Numbered from the stretch's first letter, positions 6,481-14,770 are shown. The stretch: 22,628 nucleotides of DNA from JANYCG01 sp031431035 (GCA_031431035.1 JANPCR010000096.1:1-22628), one strand, 5' to 3'. A program made the numbers and translations. Notes: generated by a model not told the origin, from the letters alone.

Positions 6481-7710
6481 CTAGCTGCCTTGGCGGGTGG
6501 CACTTTTCCGGCGCACCCACGGAACCAGACCCAAGCCGAGCAACATCAGCATGGCGCTCGACGGCTCAGCTATTTCTGCAACGGCAAGACTGCCAAACAA
6601 ACCGGCGGTTTCATCCTCTGGCCCGGCCGCAAAATAAAGTTTGTTGGATTCGCCCAAGCTTTCGCCATTGCCAAACTGCAATCCCCAAATGCCTTCAATT
6701 TCAATGCGTTCACCATCTGTGCGGCGCATGTAATCGACAAATCGGTGGGTGATCGGGTCATAGGCTGAAATTGTCCCGTCGCCAAAATTAGACACCAGCA
6801 GGTGTTTGCTGAACAGGCCAAAGTTGTCAGGTGCAATGGCCACACCCCAGGGCGCATTCAGCCCACCGCCGTCTGCTCCCCACACTTGCTGCAGCGTGCC
6901 ATCAAAAGCATACTGAGCCATGCGGCCAAAACCGTCCCCGGTTTCCTCTTCACCAGGAGTGCCGTATTTGGCATAGGCCACAAACAGACTCTCGCCCAGA
7001 ACCTGGGTGTTAAACGGCTGATAGCCATCGTTCAAAAACGGGTTTTGCCCCAGAGCGGTTGCAGCAAAACTTGCCGTGATGTCGTTGTAGCTGCCGTCGT
7101 ACATCTGCATGCCCGGATTCAGACCAAAGTTAGCCCCATAAAGGCGTCCACCGACGCTGTCAACCCCAATTCCAAAAAACTGGGTCCCGTCGGCTGATCG
7201 GTCAATCACGGTGGTGGCGTAGGTGGGGCGTTCAAAAACACCGGGTGAAATCTGACGCTCCGTCCAAGCGGAAATCACCCCGTTGTCTGTTCCAAACAGA
7301 AACTTGGCAGGCGCGGTAATTGCCCCCTGTGTCACTGAAAAATTCAAACCCCCATTGAAAGCCACACCCGTTACAGTGCCAAAGTCGCCACCCGGCCCAG
7401 GCAAGGACACGTTTCGCACGTCGTCCTGGTAAAGGCGAACGCCGCCAACATCGCCCACCCACTGAGTTGAATTTCCCGTGCCATTGGCCCCTACCCAAAA
7501 GTGACCGCCCAAGCCGGCTGGCCGAATGGCAATGCCCCAAGCGTTGATCAGCGTTGGATCGACAATTTGCGGCGCGTAGGCAGCTGAATTGGCCACCAAG
7601 TTAGTCTGGCTGTAGCCGCGTGTGACCACAGCACTGAAGGCGCTAGTGGCGCTAGCAGCGAGCGCGCCGGCAACCGCACAAGACAGAAAAGTTTGTTTGA
7701 AACGAAGCAT
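6481..7710 (-). CDS. TIGR03118-family PEP-CTERM secreted protein
   Basis: 409 aa. It has a Sec signal peptide (positive MLRFKQ, hydrophobic core, cleavage near SAFSA, about residue 27). A repeat-rich, beta-propeller-like body includes NAWGIAIRPAGLGGHFWVG, APWGVAIAPDNFG and GIWGLQFGNG. The C-terminal sorting signal (about 382-405) is EPSSA, a hydrophobic stretch LMLLGLGLVPWV, then RRK, as expected for an exosortase substrate. Proteins of this type are exported and processed at the membrane, often with extracellular polysaccharide; their biochemical role is unknown. AGGGGATAGCC precedes the ATG on the minus strand as a ribosome binding site. No exosortase gene lies in this window. Confidence 0.85.
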   Translation of the reverse strand: MLRFKQTFLSCAVAGALAASATSAFSAVVTRGYSQTNLVANSAAYAPQIVDPTLINAWGIAIRPAGLGGHFWVGANGTGNSTQWVGDVGGVRLYQDDVRNVSLPGPGGDFGTVTGVAFNGGLNFSVTQGAITAPAKFLFGTDNGVISAWTERQISPGVFERPTYATTVIDRSADGTQFFGIGVDSVGGRLYGANFGLNPGMQMYDGSYNDITASFAATALGQNPFLNDGYQPFNTQVLGESLFVAYAKYGTPGEEETGDGFGRMAQYAFDGTLQQVWGADGGGLNAPWGVAIAPDNFGLFSKHLLVSNFGDGTISAYDPITHRFVDYMRRTDGERIEIEGIWGLQFGNGESLGESNKLYFAAGPEDETAGLFGSLAVAEIAEPSSAMLMLLGLGLVPWVRRKSATRQGS

Positions 7711-7920
7711 GGCTATCCCCTGTTTGAATGGGTTGAATCAGTAAAATTGGGGAACCTAGTCCGTGCAAGCGGTTGCAGCGGCAGTTGATCCCCGAAGGGT
7801 CTGCTGGCTGAGTCAAAGCGGACTTGGCTTGCAAGTGAACTTGGAGCCTGCGAGATGTCAAAAACGTCTCGTGCACAAGTTAGCCCGAATGGTAGCAATT
7901 TGTCGAATGGCAGGCAAGTC

Positions 7921-7941
7921 AATTACGAGTGATTCGCATTT
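7921..7941 (+). promoter_or_regulatory. Degenerate Fur-like box upstream of bfr
   Basis: AATTACGAGTGATTCGCATTT keeps seven of ten symmetric pairs around G7931 and shares ATTCGCATTT with the other Fur-like sites. It lies in the 403-bp gap between the divergent PEP-CTERM gene (start 7710) and bfr (start 8114), about 170 nt from bfr. No clear -35/-10 pair accompanies it. The rest of the gap shows nothing I can name. Confidence 0.4.
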
Positions 7942-8113
7942 ATTTTTGAAAATTGCGCTTCAAACGCTTGGTTGAGGTGCTTCAGGCGGCCGATTACCGC
8001 AAAGCAGTTCAACCAGCCGATTGCAAGAATTTTGACCCCAACATGTCGAACCTAACTTGCAAGGCCATTCCGTCACCGCGACAATACGATTTTTGAACCA
8101 GCGAAAGAACCCT

Positions 8114-8590
8114 ATGCAAGGCGATGCCCAAGTCATTACACACCTGCAGGCGCAACTTAAAAATGAGTTGACGGCGATCAACCAGTACTTTTTGCACTAC
8201 CGCATGCTCAAGCATTGGGGTTTGGGCAAGTTGGCCAAAAAGGAATACGAAGAGTCCATTGGCGAGATGAAACATGCAGACAAGCTGATGGACCGCATCT
8301 TCATGCTCGATGGCCTTCCCAACGTGCAAGACATAGCCAAAATCAACGTCGGTGAATCGGTGCCCGAGATTCTGGCCTGTGATTTGAAGGCAGAACAAGC
8401 TGCCCAAATCACAATCAAAAACGGCATGGCTCACTGCGAAAGCGTGCGGGACTATGTATCGCGTGATTTGCTGCAGGGCATTTTGGACGACACCGAAGAG
8501 CACATCGACTTTCTCGAAACGCAGATCGACCTGATTGGCAAGGTGGGTTTGCAGAACTACCTGCAAACCCAAATGAGCGATATCGCCTGA
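8114..8590 (+). CDS. bfr: Bacterioferritin
   Basis: 158 aa, the usual Bfr length, which decides the ATG at 8114 over an in-frame ATG at 8057. The start MQGDAQVITHLQAQLKNEL and the motifs AINQYFLHYRM and GEMKHAD are typical. Ferroxidase-centre ligands E18, E51, H54, E94 and H130 are present and M52 can bind heme at the subunit interface. Position 127, normally Glu, reads Thr (DDTEEHID). Bfr forms a 24-subunit cytoplasmic shell that oxidises and stores iron. The receptor gene lies downstream and bfd, the release partner, is in the same iron section. Only a weak GAAAGAA precedes the ATG. Confidence 0.95.
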   Translation: MQGDAQVITHLQAQLKNELTAINQYFLHYRMLKHWGLGKLAKKEYEESIGEMKHADKLMDRIFMLDGLPNVQDIAKINVGESVPEILACDLKAEQAAQITIKNGMAHCESVRDYVSRDLLQGILDDTEEHIDFLETQIDLIGKVGLQNYLQTQMSDIA

Positions 8591-8591
8591 C

Positions 8592-8642
8592 TTGCCAATA
8601 CGACAATTCCGGTTATGAGAATGATTCGCATTAAGTTACAAT
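8592..8642 (+). promoter_or_regulatory. Fur-box promoter of the siderophore receptor gene
   Basis: ATGAGAATGATTCGCAT (8615-8631) is a 17-bp Fur core palindrome with one mismatched pair. TTGCCA (8592-8597), 16 nt and TATGAG (8614-8619) form one possible promoter with the box on the -10. TACAAT (8637-8642) is an alternative -10 with a poor -35. The receptor start codon is about 110 nt downstream. Confidence 0.7.
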
Positions 8643-8753
8643 AGCCCAAGGAAACTTCATGTTTCTTCTTATTTAGCCAGCTAAATCGCGCGATTTTTCG
8701 CGTCAGGTTGTCGCCAGCCACTGTGTTTTCTCACAACTTCAGGCTGCACAACC

Positions 8754-11147
8754 ATGCAAAAAAATCGCTCCGCTATTCAGAAAGCACGCACTCGAACTGT
8801 TGCGGCGACGCTTTCGTCGTCACTTCAGGCGCCAACAACAACCAGCCGTTCTGCACCGCCTTCAGCGCTTCTGCCGCTGGGTGCCATGCTGCTGGCTGGC
8901 TCTTTGGGGTCACTCAGCTCATTGAGCGTTATGGCCCAAGCAACGCCCGCTGCAACTGCGCAGCCGCCTGCGGCCAGCCAAACCCTCAAGCCCGTGGTCG
9001 TCAAGGAAAAGGCCGAAACGCCCGAGGGCAAAGACTCGGTTCGCGCCACCAGCACCAGCATTGGCAAGGGCAACCAAGAGCTGCGTAACATTCCACAGTC
9101 GATCACGGTGGTGACGGAAAAGCTGATTGACGACCGCAACTTGGACACCGTGAAAGACGCCTTGCGCAACACGGCGGGTGTAACGTTTCAAGCTGCCGAA
9201 GGCGGTGAAGAAGATATTCGCCTGCGCGGTTTTTCACTGGCCACCACCGGCGATATTTTCATTGACGGCATGCGCGACCCCGCGTTTTACGACCGTGACA
9301 CCTTCAACATTGACCGGCTGGAACTGCTGCGCGGTTCCGCGTCGATGTTGTTTGGCCGTGGCTCCACTGGCGGCGCTGTCAACCAAGCCAGTAAGGTTCC
9401 CCGTTTGATCACCGAGCACGAAATCACCACCACCTTGGGCAGCTACAACTATGCGCGGGTGTTGGGCGACTTCAACATCAAAACGGGCGAAAGCTCTGCG
9501 CTGCGATTCAACACCATGATCACCAAGGCGGACAACAACGGCTCTGGCACGCGGCTGGACAAAAAAGGCATTGCCGCCGCCTACCGATTTGGCATTGGCG
9601 AAAGAGACGAGTTTCAGGCCAGTTTGTACTACCTGGAAAACAAAAACGGCATCAACTACGGTCTGCCCTGGGTTCGCCCCAACGCGGCGGCCACCACCGC
9701 TGCCAATACGCTGATGACGGGCCTGGACCCCAGCGCCTACTACGGCATGGCCAGCGACCGCAACAACGGCAGCGCGCAGTGGTTGGCGTTCAAACACACG
9801 CACCGCTTCAGCGCTGACAGCGAATTGCAGACGCAAGTGCGCTCGGGCCGCTTCACACGCGACCAACGCGCGAGCACCGTGCGATTTGCTGGACAGACAG
9901 CGTCCGCAGCGTCGCCATTGACGAATCCAGCGGCAGTCACGCTGGAAAATCTGAACGCCAACACGATTCTGAACCGGGGCACTCCGCTGAAAATTCAAGA
10001 CGTCGATACTTTGCACCTGCAAAGCGATTTTTCAGCCAAATTCAACGCGCTGGGCTTCAAACACGAAGTGGTGACTGGCGTTGACTTGGCCCAAGAGAAG
10101 AAATTTGTCAACGTGGCCAGAACCGCAGCCCAGGGTGGCGTAGACCTGGTGAAAGCCCAAACCCGCTACGGCACACCGTTTGATGGTGCCAGTGTGAACG
10201 AAGACTCCCGTGTTCTGCGGCCTGGCAATGACTTTTCGGCGCTGGGTATGGGCATCTACGCGCAAGACTTGATTCAAGTGGCACAAGACTGGAAAGTGCT
10301 GCTGGGCCTGCGCTACGACAACATGCGTGGCAACTACAGCGTGTACACCATTCCAACGGCAACGCCGCTGGGCGCACTGGTCACCACCTCGTACGCGCAA
10401 AACATCTCGGCCCCCAGCAAGCGCTTGGGCGTGCTGTACCAGCCCAATGCCCTGCACTCTTACCATTTCTCTTACGGCACGTCGTTCAACACCTCGGGCG
10501 ACGTGTACTCTTACAACGCGCAAAGCGCCAACACCGACCCCGAAAGCAGCGTGAACATTGAGTTTGGGGCCAAGCTGGATTCGGCAGACAAGCAGTTCAC
10601 CACGCGTTTGGCGCTGTTTCACTCAACCAAAAACAACGAGCGCAACACCGACCCAGACACCGCAGCCACCCGCTTGCTGCTGTCTGGCCAACGCCACAGT
10701 GCTGGTTTTGAGGTGGATGTGACCGGGCGCATTAACAAGCAGTGGGAGATTTATGGCTCTTACATGTGGATGCCAGAAGCTGTGGTGGACATTGCCGCCA
10801 GCACCAGCACCACGGTGGGCAACCGCGCGGGTGACCGCCCTGGCCTGTCGCCCGTGCACAGTGGCACGGTATGGAGCACCTACCAGTACACGCCCAAGTT
10901 CAGGTTTGGCGGCGGGGTGAACTTCCGCTCGGCCCAGGCACCTGCCGACACCACAGCCCCCGCCTGGGAAGCGCCTGGTTTTGCCACCGTTGACTTGATG
11001 GCTGAGTACATCTTTGACGAGCGCTTCACCGTCAAAGCCAACCTGAACAACGTGGGCAACGTGCTGTATGGCGACTCGCTGTACCGCGGGCATTACGTGC
11101 CGGGCGCTGGGCGCTTGCTGTACGTGAGTTTGAGCGCGAAGTTTTAA
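8754..11147 (+). CDS. TonB-dependent siderophore receptor (Fiu/CirA-like)
   Basis: 797 aa. A long signal peptide ends near SVMAQA (about residue 61). A TonB-box-like segment is LKPVVVKEKAE. The plug domain shows RNIPQSITVVTEKLIDDRN, DIRLRGFSLATTGDIFIDGM and LELLRGSASMLFGRGSTGG. The rest is a 22-strand outer-membrane barrel ending in LLYVSLSAKF with a terminal aromatic. The plug and the following PiuC gene suggest a catecholate-type ferric siderophore receptor; the ligand cannot be read from sequence. A Fur box lies upstream, and the energising TonB-ExbB-ExbD genes are 1.2 kb downstream. Confidence 0.93.
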   Translation: MQKNRSAIQKARTRTVAATLSSSLQAPTTTSRSAPPSALLPLGAMLLAGSLGSLSSLSVMAQATPAATAQPPAASQTLKPVVVKEKAETPEGKDSVRATSTSIGKGNQELRNIPQSITVVTEKLIDDRNLDTVKDALRNTAGVTFQAAEGGEEDIRLRGFSLATTGDIFIDGMRDPAFYDRDTFNIDRLELLRGSASMLFGRGSTGGAVNQASKVPRLITEHEITTTLGSYNYARVLGDFNIKTGESSALRFNTMITKADNNGSGTRLDKKGIAAAYRFGIGERDEFQASLYYLENKNGINYGLPWVRPNAAATTAANTLMTGLDPSAYYGMASDRNNGSAQWLAFKHTHRFSADSELQTQVRSGRFTRDQRASTVRFAGQTASAASPLTNPAAVTLENLNANTILNRGTPLKIQDVDTLHLQSDFSAKFNALGFKHEVVTGVDLAQEKKFVNVARTAAQGGVDLVKAQTRYGTPFDGASVNEDSRVLRPGNDFSALGMGIYAQDLIQVAQDWKVLLGLRYDNMRGNYSVYTIPTATPLGALVTTSYAQNISAPSKRLGVLYQPNALHSYHFSYGTSFNTSGDVYSYNAQSANTDPESSVNIEFGAKLDSADKQFTTRLALFHSTKNNERNTDPDTAATRLLLSGQRHSAGFEVDVTGRINKQWEIYGSYMWMPEAVVDIAASTSTTVGNRAGDRPGLSPVHSGTVWSTYQYTPKFRFGGGVNFRSAQAPADTTAPAWEAPGFATVDLMAEYIFDERFTVKANLNNVGNVLYGDSLYRGHYVPGAGRLLYVSLSAKF

Positions 11148-11249
11148 GCAAAGACTTCGGATTTCAACCCCAGGCCAGTCAATCGATAAATTGACAGCCT
11201 GCGCCAACCCCACAGCGAGTTGGCGATATTTTTTAGCAAAGCCACCGCC

Positions 11250-11933
11250 ATGCTCTTAACCCTCCCCCAAGTCCTTAGCGCCAGCGACCTTGCCCAATGC
11301 CAGGCGCTTTTGAAAACCGCCGACTGGGCCGACGGCAAACCGGGCGCTGGCGAGCAGGCCGCTCTGGTCAAAAACAACGAACAATTACCGCACGACTGCG
11401 AAGCTTCTCGTGTAATTGGGGCCATGGTGCTGCGCGCACTGGACAAAACCCCGCTGTTTTTTTCCGCCACGCTGCCCAAGCGGGTGTTCCCACCCCGAGT
11501 TAACCGATACGGCGGTACCAGCAATTACTACGGCAACCACATTGACGGAGCCGTGCGCTACATGCCCGACACCGGGCAGCGCGTGCGCACCGACGTGTCT
11601 TGCACGGTGTTTTTGAACGAGCCAGAGGACTACGACGGTGGTGAGCTGTGCATTGCCGACACCTTTGGCGAGCACTCCGTAAAGCTACCCGCGGGGCACT
11701 TGGTGCTGTACCCTGGCACCAGTTTGCATCAGGTGAAGCCCGTGACGCGCGGACATCGCCTCGCCTGTTTTTTTTGGATCGAGAGCATGGTGCAGAGCGA
11801 TGAGCAGCGCCGCTTGCTGTACGAGCTGGACATCAACCTGATGGCGCTGCGCCAGCAACACGGTGAAGCCGATGCCACCACGGCCTTGACCGGGGTGTAC
11901 CACAACCTGCTGCGCATGTGGGCGCAAACCTGA
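11250..11933 (+). CDS. PiuC/YbiX-type Fe(II)/2-oxoglutarate-dependent hydroxylase
   Basis: 227 aa from the chosen ATG, which gives the usual family length; an in-frame GTG/ATG region up to 11220 adds ten unlikely residues. The iron ligands are H97 and D99 (NHIDGAVR) and H160 (SLHQV), with the 2-oxoglutarate arginine R170 (GHRLACFFW). The motif spacing is the same as in E. coli YbiX. This family is regularly found next to TonB-dependent siderophore receptors and is iron-repressed, but its substrate is not established. It follows the receptor by about 100 nt without its own Fur box and is probably cotranscribed. Confidence 0.9.
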   Translation: MLLTLPQVLSASDLAQCQALLKTADWADGKPGAGEQAALVKNNEQLPHDCEASRVIGAMVLRALDKTPLFFSATLPKRVFPPRVNRYGGTSNYYGNHIDGAVRYMPDTGQRVRTDVSCTVFLNEPEDYDGGELCIADTFGEHSVKLPAGHLVLYPGTSLHQVKPVTRGHRLACFFWIESMVQSDEQRRLLYELDINLMALRQQHGEADATTALTGVYHNLLRMWAQT

Positions 11934-11980
11934 TGCACTACTTAGCGCACAAGCTGATGCAAAAATAAATTGCTTTGTTA

Positions 11981-12010
11981 TTGCAAATGAGAAAGATTCG
12001 CATTTATAAT
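11981..12010 (+). promoter_or_regulatory. Fur-box promoter of the bfd-tonB-exbBD-hemP operon
   Basis: -35 TTGCAA (11981-11986), an 18-nt spacer and a perfect -10 TATAAT (12005-12010). The spacer is filled by a Fur-like palindrome (11985-12005, AAATGAGAAAGATTCGCATTT, with two mismatched pairs). Binding of Fur-Fe(II) here would block polymerase. bfd begins 80 nt downstream. Confidence 0.75.
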
Positions 12011-12089
12011 TTACACATCGCCATCTGAAACCTGATCAAGCCTTAAATCCCCTCGCCCGCCAGCCCAACCCAAAACCCCTATCCACATC

Positions 12090-12326
12090 ATGATCGTTTG
12101 CATTTGCCATCGAGTTTCTGACCGAGATATTGCCCGCCACGCCCAGGCAGGAATGAGTTTTGACGACATACAACTAGAACTGGGGGTGGCGACCCAGTGC
12201 GGCCAGTGCGAAGGCTGCGCCCGTGACGTGGTAGCGCAATGCTGTGCCAGCCAACCAGTTGCCATGATGGGTTCACCGAACATGAAACTTGAAAGCCGCC
12301 CATGGTCTACATCGTCGCCACGGTAA
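12090..12326 (+). CDS. bfd: Bacterioferritin-associated ferredoxin
   Basis: 78 aa with the Bfd [2Fe-2S] ligand pattern: C4 and C6 in MIVCICH, and C37 and C40 in TQCGQCEGCA. Bfd delivers electrons to bacterioferritin heme so that stored iron is reduced and released under iron limitation, which fits its Fur-box promoter. The last 15-20 residues are not conserved-looking, and their codons overlap a second short ORF in another frame starting at 12302. The cognate bfr lies 3.5 kb upstream in the same orientation. Confidence 0.93.
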   Translation: MIVCICHRVSDRDIARHAQAGMSFDDIQLELGVATQCGQCEGCARDVVAQCCASQPVAMMGSPNMKLESRPWSTSSPR

Positions 12327-12376
12327 GCAGCGTCATTTTTGTTCTGGCCTGCGCTGTATGGATTTTCCGCAAATGA
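12302..12376 (+). CDS. 24-aa putative single-pass membrane peptide
   Basis: This ORF opens inside the end of bfd and encodes MVYIVATVSSVIFVLACAVW plus IFRK: one continuous hydrophobic helix with a positive C-terminal end. Its TGA overlaps the ATG at 12373 of the tonB frame (ATGA), the classic coupled arrangement. GAAAG lies about 8 nt before the ATG as a weak ribosome binding site. I do not recognise it. It may be a small membrane protein accompanying TonB-ExbB-ExbD, or a translational relay. Chance is possible for so short an ORF. Confidence 0.45.
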   Translation: MVYIVATVSSVIFVLACAVWIFRK

Positions 12377-13176
12377 CCTTGACTTGCGCCATGGGCTCGC
12401 GCACAGGGGCTGGCTCGAAGGCTCCCTACCACGCAGGCACCGCGGGCAACCCCCTGATACTGGCCAAATTTCCGGTCATCAATCAGGCCGCAGCAGCCCC
12501 GCCGCCCAGATTGAGCCGCAACGCGGTGATCGTGATCGCCGCTGTGCTGCTGCATGTCGGCGCACTGTGGGCCTTGCAAAGTGGCTTGCTGCGCCGGGCG
12601 GTTGAGGTGTTGGTGCCCATTCAAATGTTGAGCGACTTCATTGAGCCACCAGTTCCCAAAGAAGCGCCACCGCCCAAACCCTTGCCGCCCGTCATCAAAC
12701 AGCCAGTGCTGAAAACCGTCGCCCCAGTATTACCGCCGCCACCCATGCCAGTGGCGATTTTGGACACGGCACCCTCGCCCAACGCACCCACAGGCGTGGT
12801 TGCGCCTCAACCCGCGCTGGCTCCTATCACCGCGCCAGTGGCTGTGGTGGCGTCGCCCCCAGCGGCACCGCCTGCTCCCCCTGCGCCGCCCAAAGTTGAT
12901 TTGCCGTCAAGCGACGCCGATTACCTGCAAAACGCCAAGGCCACCTACCCGGCCATGAGCAAACGCCTGGGTGAACAGGGCCAGGTAATTCACAGTATTT
13001 TGATTGGTGTGGACGGCCTGCCCGTCAGCGCCAAATTGGTCAAATCCAGCGGCTTTGACCGCCTGGATGCAGCCGCCTACAAAGCGCTGATGAGCTGGCG
13101 CTATGCCCCAGGCAAGCGCAACGGCGTAGCCGCCGCCATGACCTACAACGCATCCATCAGCTTTGTGCTGGAGTGA
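12373..13176 (+). CDS. tonB: Energy transducer TonB
   Basis: 267 aa from the ATG overlapping the preceding short ORF's stop. An N-terminal cytoplasmic segment leads to one membrane helix (about 51-69, AVIVIAAVLLHVGALWAL) with the TonB-type histidine H61. A long Pro/Ala-rich periplasmic linker follows (EAPPPKPLPPV...), then the TonB C-terminal domain (about 180-267, YPAMSKRLGEQGQVIHSILI to MSWRYAPGKRNG). TonB carries proton-motive energy from ExbB-ExbD to outer-membrane receptors such as the one at 8754. The frame is open further upstream (to 12289), but that would overlap bfd heavily. Other in-frame ATGs (12358, 12391) are possible starts. Confidence 0.92.
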   Translation: MTLTCAMGSRTGAGSKAPYHAGTAGNPLILAKFPVINQAAAAPPPRLSRNAVIVIAAVLLHVGALWALQSGLLRRAVEVLVPIQMLSDFIEPPVPKEAPPPKPLPPVIKQPVLKTVAPVLPPPPMPVAILDTAPSPNAPTGVVAPQPALAPITAPVAVVASPPAAPPAPPAPPKVDLPSSDADYLQNAKATYPAMSKRLGEQGQVIHSILIGVDGLPVSAKLVKSSGFDRLDAAAYKALMSWRYAPGKRNGVAAAMTYNASISFVLE

Positions 13177-13242
13177 CAGCCCGCCATTCTGCCATCACGA
13201 TTTTGCATTTTTGAACTCTTTCAACACTTGACCTGGAACCCC

Positions 13243-13959
13243 ATGGAATCTCAATTCGGCATTGCCAACGTCTGGAATCAAGGCGATTTTGTAACCCGCT
13301 CGGTCGCCGTGCTGCTGCTGGCGATGTCGCTCGCGTCCTGGATCGTCATTTTCATCAAGGCGCTGGACATCATCAAGTACAAAAACCTCGCCCGCCGCGC
13401 CGCCGACTTTTGGCACAGTGAAGATTTTGCAGCGGGACTGGAAAAACTAGGCCAAGACGGCAGCAACCCATTTCGCCAAGTGGCTTTAGAAGGCCGCGAA
13501 GCCACCGCCCACCACCGCAATTCCAAAGTGCATTTGCACGACACGCTGGACGTGAGTGACTGGGTGACGCGCTGCCTGCGCAACTCGATGGACGAATTCA
13601 CCGCCCGCTTGCAGTCTGGCTTGGCCATCTTGGCGTCGGTCGGGTCCACCGCGCCGTTTGTGGGTTTGTTCGGCACGGTTTGGGGCATTTACCATGCCTT
13701 GCTCAGCATTGGCATGTCGGGCCAGTCCACCATTGACAAAGTGGCGGGGCCCATCGGCGAGGCGCTGATCATGACCGCTTTGGGCTTGGCCGTGGCCATT
13801 CCAGCGGTGCTGGGCTACAACGCGCTGGTGCGGGGCAACAAATCGATTTTGACCAAACTGAGCAGCTTTGCCCACGACTTGCATGCCTTTTTTGTCACGG
13901 GTGCCCGGGTTGCCGTGAACAGTGCCGCTAATGTGGTGCCCATGAAGCGGGGAAGCTGA
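13243..13959 (+). CDS. exbB: ExbB proton channel subunit
   Basis: 238 aa from ATG 13243 (MESQFGIANVW); a TTG at 13228 in the same frame is less likely. It has three membrane helices: VAVLLLAMSLASWIVIFIKAL near the N-terminus, and two helices in the MotA/TolQ/ExbB channel domain (LAILASVGSTAPFVGLFGTV and EALIMTALGLAVAIPAVLGY). ExbB pentamers with ExbD harvest proton-motive force at the inner membrane for TonB. It lies 66 nt after tonB and 2 nt before exbD. Confidence 0.95.
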   Translation: MESQFGIANVWNQGDFVTRSVAVLLLAMSLASWIVIFIKALDIIKYKNLARRAADFWHSEDFAAGLEKLGQDGSNPFRQVALEGREATAHHRNSKVHLHDTLDVSDWVTRCLRNSMDEFTARLQSGLAILASVGSTAPFVGLFGTVWGIYHALLSIGMSGQSTIDKVAGPIGEALIMTALGLAVAIPAVLGYNALVRGNKSILTKLSSFAHDLHAFFVTGARVAVNSAANVVPMKRGS

Positions 13960-13961
13960 GC

Positions 13962-14372
13962 ATGGCCTTCGGCACCCAAGACGAACTCGATGAAGTAATG
14001 AACGAAATCAACATGACGCCCTTGGTGGACGTGATGCTGGTGCTGTTGATCATCTTCATCATCACCATTCCTGTCATGAAGCACGCTGTCAACGTCGATT
14101 TACCGCGCGCCACCCACTTGCGGCAAGACGTGAAACCCGAAACCGTGCGCCTGAGCGTGGACGCATCGGGCGCGTACTACTGGAACGAAGGCCGGGTGGA
14201 AGATTCTGCGTTGCCTGCGCTTTTGAAAGCCCAGGCCGCTAAAGACCCGCAGCCCGATTTGCACATTCGCGGCGATAAAGATGTGCGCTACGAGCGGGTG
14301 GCCCAGGCCATGGCTGCGGCGCAGCAAGCGGGGGTTAAAAAGATTGGCTTCATCACCGAGCCCAAGCCGTAA
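13962..14372 (+). CDS. exbD: ExbD proton channel subunit
   Basis: 136 aa. The N-terminal NEINMTPLVDVMLVLLIIFI contains the single membrane helix and the ExbD/TolR proton-path aspartate (in PLVDVML). A periplasmic domain follows (DLHIRGDKDVRYERVAQAM). It starts 2 nt after the exbB stop with GGGGA as ribosome binding site, so the two are cotranslated. Confidence 0.95.
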   Translation: MAFGTQDELDEVMNEINMTPLVDVMLVLLIIFIITIPVMKHAVNVDLPRATHLRQDVKPETVRLSVDASGAYYWNEGRVEDSALPALLKAQAAKDPQPDLHIRGDKDVRYERVAQAMAAAQQAGVKKIGFITEPKP

Positions 14373-14453
14373 CGCCGAATTGAATTTCGACCTGAATGCC
14401 GTCCTAAATCCTGATCTCCATCCTGACTAGACCTTCATCTTCTGGAGTTTTGC

Positions 14454-14651
14454 ATGCAGACCCTGACCTTGTCATCGCCCCAAATGAGCCTGCTGGCGTC
14501 TGGTGCGCCTACGCAGTCCCAGACCAGCCCGTCAGGGAGCGTCAAAAGCGCAGATTTGCTCAAAGGCAGCAAAACGCTGGCCATCGAACACAACGGTGCG
14601 ATTTACCGCTTGCAAACCACCAAATTGGGAAAATTGATACTGACGAAATGA
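14454..14651 (+). CDS. hemP: Hemin uptake protein HemP/HmuP
   Basis: 65 aa. A variable N-terminus is followed by the conserved HemP core KTLAIEHNGAIYRLQTTKLG with the terminal KLILTK. GGAG lies 7 nt before the ATG. In Burkholderia and Bradyrhizobium, HmuP/HemP acts as a co-activator of heme-receptor gene expression, so here it is probably a regulatory partner rather than a transporter. It is the last gene of the operon, after exbD, and is followed by a terminator. No heme receptor or intact hmu operon lies in the window; only an hmuV remnant does. Confidence 0.88.
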   Translation: MQTLTLSSPQMSLLASGAPTQSQTSPSGSVKSADLLKGSKTLAIEHNGAIYRLQTTKLGKLILTK

Positions 14652-14666
14652 GTTTCATCGTGGGGC

Positions 14667-14707
14667 GGCCCCCAAAGACTTAGACGAGTCTCCAAGGGCC
14701 GTTTTTT
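14667..14707 (+). terminator. Intrinsic terminator after hemP
   Basis: A two-part stem: outer GGCCC (14667-14671) with GGGCC (14696-14700), inner AGACT (14676-14680) with AGTCT (14687-14691), followed by GTTTTTT. It closes the bfd-to-hemP operon. Confidence 0.75.
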
Positions 14708-14770
14708 GCCAGCCAGGGGGGCAATCGCCTCTGTTAGCCAGGCTCTTTTTCTACAGCCCTTCACAGCCCG

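Noticed and set aside
8009..8572. 187-codon minus-strand ORF over bfr
   Set aside because: The plus strand encodes a canonical 158-aa bacterioferritin with ligands in place, so this is a shadow.
9234..10022. 262-codon minus-strand ORF inside the receptor gene
   Set aside because: Antisense to conserved plug and barrel sequence; no ribosome binding site or family resemblance.
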